Below are positions 40,699-48,038 of a stretch of 64,000 nt of DNA, in pieces. The notes under the pieces are model-generated. The model did no database searches. It was not told where the DNA came from and was given only the letters and a program-made list of their open reading frames with translations. The position numbers and the translations under genes were made by a program. Where the stretch lies: positions 1 to 64,000 of the forward strand of contig JBELMB010000005.1 in assembly GCA_042088665.1 (NCBI GenBank). The letters run 5' to 3'. Each line of letters begins with the position of its first letter. Positions within the stretch are counted from its first letter, which is position 1. The stretch is from JBELMB01 sp042088665. Lineage in GTDB: Bacteria > Pseudomonadota > Alphaproteobacteria > Rhodobacterales > Rhodobacteraceae.

Positions 40699-41502
40699 AT
40701 GCAGGGCCTCAGCATGTTTTTGCACGCGGTACGCGTTGTCTTTGCCAATTGGCTCGAGGCGTCAAAGATCTCGGCGGTGCCGCTGTGCGGGCTGGGTCTG
40801 GTCTTTGGGGTCCTGATGTACCCGGAAATGTCGACGCTTGCGGCCTTGGACGGCACCTATGATCCCACAATCCCCGACGGGTTCGCAGGCTATGTGCTGC
40901 GCCTTTTGATCGTCTTTGTTCTGGCTCTGGTCGTGGTGCTGGCGATCGCGGTGAACTGGCACCGGTTCATCCTGCTCGAAGAATATCCCGAAGGCTGGCT
41001 GCCGCCGCTGCATTTTGGCCGGGTGCTGGGCTACCTCGGGCGGCTCTTGCTGTTGATGATCCTGTCCATGCTTGCCGCCCTGCCGTTTGCCGTCGTGATC
41101 CTGCCGATGGCCGGGTATTTTTCCTCAAGCGTGGCGCAGGACGGCGTCAGTGAAGATCTGTTCTGGTCCCCGGCGTTCCTGATGTTCGAGGGGGTCAGCC
41201 TGATCATTTCGTTTGCAATCACCTATGTTCTGATGCGGCTCTCCATCATCTTGCCCTCGGGTGCGGTGGAAAAACCGCTGACCTTGTCACAGGCCTGGAC
41301 CGCCACGGGCAAGGCCCCGGCGGCAATTGCAGTGCTGGTCGCAGTCTGGATGCTGGTGCAGTTTGCACTCTCCGGTTTGCCGCTGCTCGGGGCCGTGGGT
41401 GTGGCTCTGTTTGTGCCTGCCTACGGCGTGTATTCGATGGTCAGCGTGTCGATCCTCACCGTGCTTTTCGGTGTATTCGTCGAGGATCGGGACCTTGGGT
41501 GA
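40699..41502 (+). CDS. Multi-pass membrane protein of unknown function
   Basis: A 267-residue protein with about six hydrophobic segments: ISAVPLCGLGLVFGVLM, GYVLRLLIVFVLALVVVLAI, LLLLMILSMLAALPFAVVIL, FEGVSLIISFAITYVLMRL, APAAIAVLVAVWMLVQFAL and GAVGVALFVPAYGVYSMVSV. The short motif NWHRFILLEEYPEGWLPPLH sits in a cytoplasmic or periplasmic loop. I do not recognise a named family. AGGAG lies six bases before the chosen ATG at 40699. It stands between argG (divergent) and ilvA (same strand, 36 bp downstream), with no clear functional link. Confidence 0.78.
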   Translation: MQGLSMFLHAVRVVFANWLEASKISAVPLCGLGLVFGVLMYPEMSTLAALDGTYDPTIPDGFAGYVLRLLIVFVLALVVVLAIAVNWHRFILLEEYPEGWLPPLHFGRVLGYLGRLLLLMILSMLAALPFAVVILPMAGYFSSSVAQDGVSEDLFWSPAFLMFEGVSLIISFAITYVLMRLSIILPSGAVEKPLTLSQAWTATGKAPAAIAVLVAVWMLVQFALSGLPLLGAVGVALFVPAYGVYSMVSVSILTVLFGVFVEDRDLG

Positions 41503-41538
41503 CTTGCCCTGCGGGCCTGCTTGCGCCACCTATCCCCC

Positions 41539-42765
41539 ATGACTGAATTCCAAGACAAAGTTCGCGCCGCCGAAGAGGCCATGCGCGCGGTGTTCCCCGC
41601 CACGCCACTTTTGCGAAATGATCACCTGTCAGAGCGCTTTGGCGCCGATGTCTGGCTGAAGCGCGAAGATCTGAGCCCCGTGCGCAGTTACAAGCTGCGC
41701 GGCGCTTTCAATGCGATGCGCAAAAGGCCGGACGTGGCGCTGTTTGTCTGCGCCTCGGCGGGCAATCACGCGCAGGGCGTGGCCTATATGTGCCGGCATT
41801 TCGGCGTACGGGGGGTGATCTTCATGCCCGTCACGACGCCACAGCAGAAGATCCAGAAGACAGAGATGTTCGGTGGCGAGAACGTCGAGATCCGTTTGAT
41901 CGGAGACTATTTTGATGACTGCCTGCACGCCGCCCAAAGCTATTGCGCCGAGGCAGGTGGCCATTTCCTGTCGCCGTTCGACGACGAGGACGTGATCGAA
42001 GGGCAGGCCTCTGTGGCTGTGGAACTGTCGCGGCAGTTGGGCCGCGTCCCTGACCATCTCGTGATTCCGGTTGGCGGTGGTGGCCTGTCGGCGGGCATCC
42101 TGTCGTTTTTCGGGACAGAGGCGCTTTACACCTTTGTCGAGCCTGCGGGCGGGGCATCCTTGCGGGCGGCGCTGACAGAGGGGCGGCCCGTGGCCCTTCC
42201 GCATGTGAACACCTTTGCCGATGGGGCCGCGGTGGCCAAATTGGGTGCCCGCACGTTTGAGCGCCTGAAAGCTGTCGGCCTCGCCAATACGCTTGCCATT
42301 CCGGAGGATCGGCTTTGCACGACGATGTTGGAGATGCTGAACGTCGAGGGAATCGTGCTGGAACCTGCCGGTGCCCTGTCGGTCGACGCGCTGAAGGATC
42401 TGGGCCAGGGTATTCGCGGGCGGACGGTGGTTTGCGTGACCTCGGGTGGCAATTTCGATTTCGAACGTTTGCCAGAGGTCAAGGAACGGGCGTTGCGGTT
42501 TGCAGGGGTCAAGAAATATTTCATCCTGCGGCTGCCGCAACGGCCGGGGGCCTTGAAGGACTTCCTCAATTTTCTTGGTCCGGACGATGACATCGCCCGA
42601 TTCGAGTACCTCAAGAAGTCGGCGCGCAACTTTGGGTCTGTTCTCATTGGCATCGAGACGAAGTCGCCAGACAGTTTTGCCCGGCTGTATGACTTGCTCG
42701 ACAGTCATGGCTTTACCTATCAGGACATCACAGAGGATGAGATCCTGGCGCAACTCGTGATCTGA
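41539..42765 (+). CDS. ilvA: Threonine ammonia-lyase (threonine dehydratase)
   Basis: A PLP enzyme that deaminates threonine to 2-oxobutyrate for isoleucine synthesis. The 408-residue protein has DVWLKREDLSPVRSYKLRGA (PLP lysine in SYKLRGAF), FVCASAGNHAQGVAYMCRHF, and the phosphate-binding loop in IPVGGGGLSAGI. A C-terminal ACT-like regulatory domain follows from about residue 320 (KYFILRLPQRPGALKDFLNF; GSVLIGIETKSPD). One ACT-like domain indicates the shorter IlvA type. An upstream TTG at 41521 is ignored in favour of the ATG at 41539. Confidence 0.92.
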   Translation: MTEFQDKVRAAEEAMRAVFPATPLLRNDHLSERFGADVWLKREDLSPVRSYKLRGAFNAMRKRPDVALFVCASAGNHAQGVAYMCRHFGVRGVIFMPVTTPQQKIQKTEMFGGENVEIRLIGDYFDDCLHAAQSYCAEAGGHFLSPFDDEDVIEGQASVAVELSRQLGRVPDHLVIPVGGGGLSAGILSFFGTEALYTFVEPAGGASLRAALTEGRPVALPHVNTFADGAAVAKLGARTFERLKAVGLANTLAIPEDRLCTTMLEMLNVEGIVLEPAGALSVDALKDLGQGIRGRTVVCVTSGGNFDFERLPEVKERALRFAGVKKYFILRLPQRPGALKDFLNFLGPDDDIARFEYLKKSARNFGSVLIGIETKSPDSFARLYDLLDSHGFTYQDITEDEILAQLVI

Positions 42766-42805
42766 GCGGGCAAGTGAGGTCCCGGGTTCTGTGTTTCGGA
42801 CCGTC

Positions 42806-43141
42806 TCAGGCAGCGAGGCGGCTGGGCAACCCTTCCTCGAACTGGACGCGCGATCCCTCATAGGTCACGCGCACTTCGTTGGCAGAGACGAAATCGGCCC
42901 TGCCGGCAGAAGCCGCCTTTTCACCCTTCATGCAAAGCTGTGCGAGCGATTCGAACCCGAGGTTCAGGGCAGCCCCCTTGAGGAAATGCATCTGTTCCTC
43001 GATGACCACAGGATCCCCTTCCGCGCCAGCAAGAAGCTGAATGGCACTGTCGACCTCATCCAGAAAGAGTTCGACGACCTCGCCGAAATCCTCTGCGCCG
43101 ATTTCATCGATAAGTTCGCTGACGCGATTCCAATCTATCAT
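42806..43141 (-). CDS. HPt (histidine phosphotransfer) domain protein
   Basis: A 111-residue stand-alone phosphotransfer protein. The predicted phosphorylated residue is His52 in EEQMHFLKGAALNLGFESLA, the canonical HxLKG motif on helix 2 of a four-helix bundle. AGGAGG precedes the ATG. It diverges from the receiver-PP2C phosphatase gene with a 166-bp gap. The simplest model is that it passes phosphate to or from that receiver. Stand-alone HPt proteins are uncommon enough that the pairing is informative. Confidence 0.87.
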   Translation of the reverse strand: MIDWNRVSELIDEIGAEDFGEVVELFLDEVDSAIQLLAGAEGDPVVIEEQMHFLKGAALNLGFESLAQLCMKGEKAASAGRADFVSANEVRVTYEGSRVQFEEGLPSRLAA

Positions 43142-43307
43142 GTGAATACCTCCTGCACTGCCATTGGGTATACGGCCAGTGTGAACATCTCCTTTCGATC
43201 CGCGCCGCGCGACGGAGGATTGTGCGCATTTTTATCCTTCAGATCGTGTTAACAGCGAGGGTGTAGCAGAGTCGTAACCGAAGCCCTCAAGCCGCAAGGT
43301 AGACGAC

Positions 43308-44573
43308 GTGCAACCCGATCAGATTGAAAGCCCTGGCCGTTCGACCGGTGCGATCAAGCGCGTGCTGATCGTGGACGACAGCCGACTGCAACTCAAGATC
43401 ATGAGTTCCATGCTCAAGCGATGGGGTTTCGAAGTGCTGGAGGCGCAATCTGGCCACGAAGCAGTTGACATCATTGCGGAAACGCCTCCCGACCTTGTGC
43501 TGTCAGACTGGATGATGCCCGGCATGAACGGGCTGGAACTGTGCCGGGCCTTCCGGTCTGCACAGACCGATGGCTACGGCTATTTCATTCTTCTGACGTC
43601 CAAAAGCGAGAAAGGCGATGTGGCGGAGGGGCTGGATGCCGGTGCGGATGACTTCCTGACAAAGCCGGTAAACGCCCATGAGCTACGGGCGCGAATCAAT
43701 GCAGGTGAACGGGTTGTCTTCATGGAACGGCAACTGTCCGAGAAGAACCGCGAAGTGTCGGATGCGCTGGATGAATTGCGCGAAATCCATCAGGCCATCG
43801 ACAATGACCTGCGCCAGGCCCGGACGATCCAGCAGTCGCTGGTGCCCGAACGCGTTTGCGAAGTGGCCACATCCCGCGTCAGCCTGCTCCTGCATCCCTG
43901 CGGTCACGTTGGCGGAGACCTCGTGGGCATGTTCCGACCCGGTTACGATCGTCTGGGTCTCTATAGCATCGATGTATCCGGGCACGGGATCACGTCTGCC
44001 ATGGTGACGGCGCGCGTGGCGGGTTATCTGTCCAGCACGTTTCCAGAACAGAACATCGCGTTGGAACAACGATTTGACCGCTTCTACGCGATGCGAGAGC
44101 CGAGCCTCACCGCGCGCATGCTGAACCAGAGGCTCGCGGCCGATCCGGGTGTGGAGGAATATCTCACCATGGGCTACGTTGCGGCGGATCTTGCCACGGG
44201 TCGAATCCGGCTCGTTCAGGCGGGCCATTCCCCTGCGCTTCTCCTGCGGGCCAATGGGGAATCGGAATTCATCGGGGATGGCGGGTTGCCGATCGGTCTC
44301 GTGGACGACGTATCCTATGACCAGCACGAATTTCGGATGCGATCCGGTGACCTCTTGCTGCTTTACTCGGATGGTTTTACCGAGGCCGTGATGAATAGCG
44401 GTGAAATGCTGGGCGAAGAGGGCTTGGCAGAGATGTTCAAGGAGTCGGCTGCAAATGGCTCTGGCCCTGAACTGATGGAAGACATGTTCTGGCGCCTGAC
44501 CTCAAAGATGGAAAATTCCGACAAGCTTGGCGATGACGTTTCTGCGGCCCTGCTGGAATTCGACGTTCTCTGA
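43308..44573 (+). CDS. Response regulator with C-terminal PP2C-type (SpoIIE/RsbU) phosphatase
   Basis: The 421-residue protein has a CheY-like receiver (residues about 17-135: VLIVDDS with Asp23/Asp24, phosphorylated Asp67 in VLSDWMMPGMNG, Lys in FLTKPVNAHEL). A coiled-coil linker follows (about 140-180: MERQLSEKNREVSDALDELR). A PP2C-like Ser/Thr phosphatase occupies about 190-421 (HVGGDLVGMFRPGYDRLGLY, SIDVSGHGITSAMVTARVAG, LLLYSDGFTEAVMNSGEM, DDVSAALLEF). Such fusions drive partner-switching systems that free anti-sigma-factor antagonists. RbaY of Rhodobacter capsulatus has this architecture, but I cannot confirm orthology. Start GTG with AAGG upstream. The divergent HPt gene is the likely phosphodonor partner. 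Confidence 0.9.
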   Translation: MQPDQIESPGRSTGAIKRVLIVDDSRLQLKIMSSMLKRWGFEVLEAQSGHEAVDIIAETPPDLVLSDWMMPGMNGLELCRAFRSAQTDGYGYFILLTSKSEKGDVAEGLDAGADDFLTKPVNAHELRARINAGERVVFMERQLSEKNREVSDALDELREIHQAIDNDLRQARTIQQSLVPERVCEVATSRVSLLLHPCGHVGGDLVGMFRPGYDRLGLYSIDVSGHGITSAMVTARVAGYLSSTFPEQNIALEQRFDRFYAMREPSLTARMLNQRLAADPGVEEYLTMGYVAADLATGRIRLVQAGHSPALLLRANGESEFIGDGGLPIGLVDDVSYDQHEFRMRSGDLLLLYSDGFTEAVMNSGEMLGEEGLAEMFKESAANGSGPELMEDMFWRLTSKMENSDKLGDDVSAALLEFDVL

Positions 44574-44614
44574 CCAGCGTACCAGAGGCCGGCCAAAGGC
44601 AGTCTGCGCCAAGG

Positions 44615-45052
44615 TTACAGCAGAAAATGTTCCACAAAGGCGCGGTCGCCGGGATTGCCAAGCTCACGCGCCGCGGCGTTTGGGGACAACAGGCGCACGT
44701 CGTGTCCCGCCTCCGATGGTGGGCCAAGTCGCCGCACCGGGTGCGCCGTATAGATGATGCAGATCTTCTCTGCCCAGAGGTCGTATTCCGGCATGAAGGT
44801 AAAGCGCCGAAAAGCGCCCAGCCGCCGGGGTGCAGCGATCCGCCAGCCGGTTTCTTCAAACACTTCGCGATGCAGTGCCGTCAGGGGGGATTCACCGGGA
44901 TCGATACCGCCACCGGGCAGCTGGATCTCTGGCTCCGGTTCGGCCTGATGGGTCAGCAGCAGCCGTCGACCAAGCGGTAAAATCGCATAGACACCGGGAC
45001 GTCGCGTATAGCGTTGCCCGGCAAGAGGCGCCTCTCCGAAACGGCGTGTCAT
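44615..45052 (-). CDS. NUDIX hydrolase
   Basis: A 145-residue protein with the complete Nudix box GGGIDPGESPLTALHREVFE followed by ETGW. The box binds the metal for pyrophosphate bond cleavage. RPGVYAILPLGRRLLLTHQA is the usual strand before it. The C-terminus (GPPSEAGHDVRLLSPNAAAR) resembles phosphohydrolases acting on nucleoside diphosphate derivatives; the substrate is unknown. A much longer in-frame upstream extension is ignored: AAGGGGG lies just before the ATG at 45052. It diverges from hslO and converges on the PP2C gene. Confidence 0.88.
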   Translation of the reverse strand: MTRRFGEAPLAGQRYTRRPGVYAILPLGRRLLLTHQAEPEPEIQLPGGGIDPGESPLTALHREVFEETGWRIAAPRRLGAFRRFTFMPEYDLWAEKICIIYTAHPVRRLGPPSEAGHDVRLLSPNAAARELGNPGDRAFVEHFLL

Positions 45053-45130
45053 GCGGTCCCCCTTTTTCCTTAGGCACCTTTCATCTATATCCACGCCTAT
45101 TGCCATCCTCCGGCACACAAGGAAACCCCC

Positions 45131-46114
45131 ATGAGCTTTGGTGAAAAACTCGCTTGGGACGACACCGTCCTGCCCTTTCAGCTTGACCGCTGCGACATGC
45201 GCGGCCGTGTTGCGCGCCTCGACGGTGTGCTGTCCGGCGTGCTCAAGCAGCACGACTACCCCGCCCCGGTCGAAGCATTGGTGGCCGAGATGGCGCTTTT
45301 GACCGCGCTGATCGGCCAAACGGTGAAACTGCGGTGGAAACTGTCCCTTCAGGTTCAAACCAACGGGCCGGTTCGGATGATTGCCACGGATTACTATGGT
45401 CCCGAAGAAGAGGGCCAACCGGCGCGCATCCGCGCCTATGCCAGCTTTGACCGCGATCGCATCACCGATGACCCGCCGTTCCAGCAATTGGGATCGGGCT
45501 ATTTTGCGATCATGATAGACCAGGGCGCTGGCATGCAGCCTTATCAGGGGATCACGCCCATCGCGGGGGACCGGCTTGCAGATTGTGCCGCCGCCTATTT
45601 CGCGCAATCCGAACAGCTGCCCACCACGTTTGCGCTGTCTTATGGCCGCTCGCAGGACGGCGGGCGCGAAGAACACTGGCGTGCCGGGGGTATCATGCTT
45701 CAGCATATGCCGAAGGCGTCTCCCTTTGCGCAAGAAGGCGGCTCTGGCGAGGCCGGACTGCTGCAGGCCGAGGATCTTGTGCAGGGCGAGACCGAAGAAA
45801 ACTGGAACCGCGTGAACCTTCACCTCAAGACGGTTGAAGAGCTGGAACTGATCGGCCCGTCTGTGCCGCCGACGGATCTGTTGGTGCGTCTGTTTCACGA
45901 GGAACAGCCCCGGGTCTACGACAGCCAACCGGTGCGTTTTGGCTGTACCTGTTCAGCGGATCGGGTGCGCCAGAGCCTGTCGATCTATTCCGCCAAGGAC
46001 ATCCAAAAGATGACCACTGAGGATGGTCGCGTGACCGCGGATTGCCAGTTCTGCGGCGCGCATTACGATCTGGACCCGAAATCGGTGGGGTTCGAGGCAG
46101 ATGAGGACCGCTGA
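45131..46114 (+). CDS. hslO: Redox-regulated chaperone Hsp33
   Basis: Hsp33 is a cytosolic holdase activated by oxidation of its zinc-binding cysteines. The 327-residue protein has the N-terminal substrate-binding region (FQLDRCDMRGRVARLDGVL) and the family core RMIATDYYGPEEEGQPARIR-like segment. The C-terminal redox switch is FGCTCSADRVRQSL (CxC) plus ADCQFCGAHYDLD (CxxC). AAGGAAA precedes the ATG. It overlaps the next NUDIX gene by 14 bases, and hslO-NUDIX-CCA enzyme form a tightly packed unit. Confidence 0.95.
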   Translation: MSFGEKLAWDDTVLPFQLDRCDMRGRVARLDGVLSGVLKQHDYPAPVEALVAEMALLTALIGQTVKLRWKLSLQVQTNGPVRMIATDYYGPEEEGQPARIRAYASFDRDRITDDPPFQQLGSGYFAIMIDQGAGMQPYQGITPIAGDRLADCAAAYFAQSEQLPTTFALSYGRSQDGGREEHWRAGGIMLQHMPKASPFAQEGGSGEAGLLQAEDLVQGETEENWNRVNLHLKTVEELELIGPSVPPTDLLVRLFHEEQPRVYDSQPVRFGCTCSADRVRQSLSIYSAKDIQKMTTEDGRVTADCQFCGAHYDLDPKSVGFEADEDR

Positions 46115-46703
46115 CCAGATCTCGGCTTTGCGGCGTGCAGCGGAGGGGCAAAGCGCCCCTTCGTCGGATTTTGACCTCAACCCGAAGGTGGTTCTGCCCG
46201 AGGGCCGCAAATTGCGCGCAGCCGGTGTTCTGATCGCCTTCCATGACCGCGGCAACGGGTTGGAGCTGTTGCTGACCAAACGGTCGAGTCAGTTGAAGCA
46301 CCATCCGGGGCAGATTGCCTTTCCCGGTGGCAAACAGGATCCCGACGACGCGGATGAAATCGCCTGCGCGCTGCGCGAAGCCCGCGAAGAGGTCGCGCTG
46401 GAGCCTTCGACTGTAGAGATCCTTGCCACATTGCCGCGCCATGAGACGGTGACCGGCTTTCTCGTGACGCCGGTTCTGGGGCTTGTAACGACGCCGTTCA
46501 CACCACGCCCCGAACCCGGCGAGGTCGAAGAGGCGTTTTTCGTGCCCTTTGACCACGTCACGGATCCCGGTCAGTTTCGGATCGAGGGTCGTCGCTGGCG
46601 GGGTCAAAGGCGCCTCTATTACACCGCACCCTACGGTCCCTATTACATCTGGGGCGCCACGGCGCGCATGCTGCGGGGCCTCGCGGAGCGGGTGCAGGCA
46701 TGA
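46101..46703 (+). CDS. NUDIX hydrolase, CoA pyrophosphatase type
   Basis: A 200-residue Nudix protein. The UPF0035-type motif LLTKRSSQLKHHPGQIAFPG directly precedes the Nudix box GGKQDPDDADEIACALREAR followed by EEVAL. This combination marks CoA diphosphatases (NudL/PCD1 group), which split CoA to phosphopantetheine and 3',5'-ADP. VTGFLVTPVLGLV and EAFFVPFDHV also fit. The start lies inside the end of hslO, and the stop overlaps the CCA enzyme start by ATGA. Confidence 0.9.
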   Translation: MRTADQISALRRAAEGQSAPSSDFDLNPKVVLPEGRKLRAAGVLIAFHDRGNGLELLLTKRSSQLKHHPGQIAFPGGKQDPDDADEIACALREAREEVALEPSTVEILATLPRHETVTGFLVTPVLGLVTTPFTPRPEPGEVEEAFFVPFDHVTDPGQFRIEGRRWRGQRRLYYTAPYGPYYIWGATARMLRGLAERVQA

Positions 46704-47872
46704 CGCATGTGACCGGCAACTGGCTGACGGCCAACGGCACGCAGATGGTGATGCAAGTGCTGGAGGACGCCGGGCATCAGGTCTTTGCCGTGGGTGGCTG
46801 TGTGCGCAACGCGCTGCTGGGCGCACCGGTGAGCGATGTGGATCTGTCCACCGACGCGCGCCCGGACCGGGTCATGCAACTGGCCCGCGACGCCGGGCTG
46901 AAGGCGGTGCCGACAGGGATTGACCACGGCACGGTCACCATCGTGGCAGAGGGTACTGGCCATGAGGTCACGACCTTTCGCGCCGATGTCGAGACCGATG
47001 GCCGCCGTGCCGTGGTGCGGTTTGCCGATGACATTGCAGAGGATGCCGTGCGGCGCGATTTCACCATGAACGCGCTTTACGTGGATCGCATGGGCCAGCT
47101 GGTCGATCCGCTGGGGGGGTTGCCGGATCTGCAGGCGCGGCGCTTGCGTTTTATCGAGGATCCGGCCCGCCGCATCCGCGAGGATTACCTGCGGATCCTG
47201 CGCTTCTTTCGGTTTTTTGCGTGGTATGGCGATCCTTCGGACGGGATGGATGCGGATGCTCTGGCCGCAATCGCCGAGAACGTCGACGGCCTCGCGCAGC
47301 TTTCGCGCGAACGGATCGGTGTCGAAGTGATCAAGCTGCTCTCGGCACCCGATCCGTTGATGTCGGTCAGCGTGATGGCGCAGACCGGGGTGTTGGCGCA
47401 GGTGCTGCCGGGGGCGCATCCCATGACGCTGGGCCCGCTTCTGGCCTGTGAAGTGCAAGTCGGCACCGAACCCGCGCCTTTGCGGCGGTTGGCCACATTG
47501 GGGGTCTTTGACGGTGCAGCCTTGCGGCTGTCCAAAAACCAGATCACGCAGTTGGAGCGATATCAGAACCACTTGAACGCCCTGACCCCGCTGGCAGAGA
47601 TCGCCTATCGTGACGGGGCAGAGCTTGCGCGGGACGTCTGGTTGCTGCGCGCAGCTTTGGACAGCATGGGGGGCCTTGGCACCATGGAGGAGGGCGCGGC
47701 AGAGATTGCGCTGGGCGCAGGCGCCCGTTTCCCCGTAGTTGCGCGGGATCTGATGCCTGATCTGTCTGGCCCCGCGCTGGGTGCCGCCCTGCGCGCCCTC
47801 GAATCGGACTGGCTGGCCTCCGGCTTTGCACTGGACAAGACCGCTCTCCTTAAACGATTTTCCAAGGGGTGA
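46700..47872 (+). CDS. CCA tRNA nucleotidyltransferase / poly(A) polymerase family protein
   Basis: A class II nucleotidyltransferase, most likely the enzyme that builds or repairs tRNA CCA ends. The 390-residue chain has the catalytic head VFAVGGCVRNALLGAPVSDV followed by DLSTDA (metal-binding DxD). GIDHGTVTIVAEGTGHEVTT, the RRDFTMNALYVDRMGQLVDP motif and the neck LRFIEDPARRIREDYLRILR follow. The C-terminal half is helical. PcnB-type poly(A) polymerase is the alternative, since motifs alone do not separate the two. It ends the hslO operon; a 166-bp leader region for the ABC genes follows. Confidence 0.9.
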   Translation: MTHVTGNWLTANGTQMVMQVLEDAGHQVFAVGGCVRNALLGAPVSDVDLSTDARPDRVMQLARDAGLKAVPTGIDHGTVTIVAEGTGHEVTTFRADVETDGRRAVVRFADDIAEDAVRRDFTMNALYVDRMGQLVDPLGGLPDLQARRLRFIEDPARRIREDYLRILRFFRFFAWYGDPSDGMDADALAAIAENVDGLAQLSRERIGVEVIKLLSAPDPLMSVSVMAQTGVLAQVLPGAHPMTLGPLLACEVQVGTEPAPLRRLATLGVFDGAALRLSKNQITQLERYQNHLNALTPLAEIAYRDGAELARDVWLLRAALDSMGGLGTMEEGAAEIALGAGARFPVVARDLMPDLSGPALGAALRALESDWLASGFALDKTALLKRFSKG

Positions 47873-47922
47873 CTTTTGTCGCGTTCCGCGCTATCCCAAT
47901 GGCGACTCATATCGGAGGAGGC

Positions 47923-47961
47923 ATGATGGTGCATTACGGGATTTCGTTCAGCTTCGCCTGA
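47923..47961 (+). CDS. Candidate 12-residue leader peptide upstream of the ABC exporter operon
   Basis: A short frame encodes MMVHYGISFSFA and then TGA. GGAGGAGG ends three to four bases before the tandem ATGs, one of the best ribosome-binding sites in the window. It lies in the 166-bp gap between the CCA enzyme gene and the first ABC gene, and a hairpin follows it (47977-47998). Leader peptide plus hairpin is the classic layout of translation or transcription attenuation, but there is no direct evidence that it is translated. Confidence 0.45.
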   Translation: MMVHYGISFSFA

Positions 47962-47976
47962 GCCTGTCTTGCGCAT

Positions 47977-47998
47977 GCGGGACCGCTCTGGCCCCCGC
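47977..47998 (+). promoter_or_regulatory. Hairpin between the leader ORF and the first ABC gene
   Basis: GCGGG and CC pair with GG and CCCGC around a 5-nt loop, with small internal mismatches. It starts 15 bases after the leader stop codon. In addition, the ribosome-binding GGAG of the ABC gene (48027-48030) can pair with CTCC (48034-48037) just before its ATG. Both are by-eye structures. Confidence 0.35.
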
Positions 47999-48038
47999 TC
48001 TCTCATCATGTCGACTTTTGCTCTCTGGAGCCCCTCCG

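Noticed and set aside
43240..43260. GTTAAC in the HPt/PP2C divergent region considered as a CtrA site
   Set aside because: Only a half site; no second TTAA at the correct distance.
45053..45928. Upstream in-frame extension of the NUDIX gene across hslO
   Set aside because: hslO on the other strand has full Hsp33 motifs; the NUDIX fold begins right after ATG 45052, which has a good ribosome-binding site.
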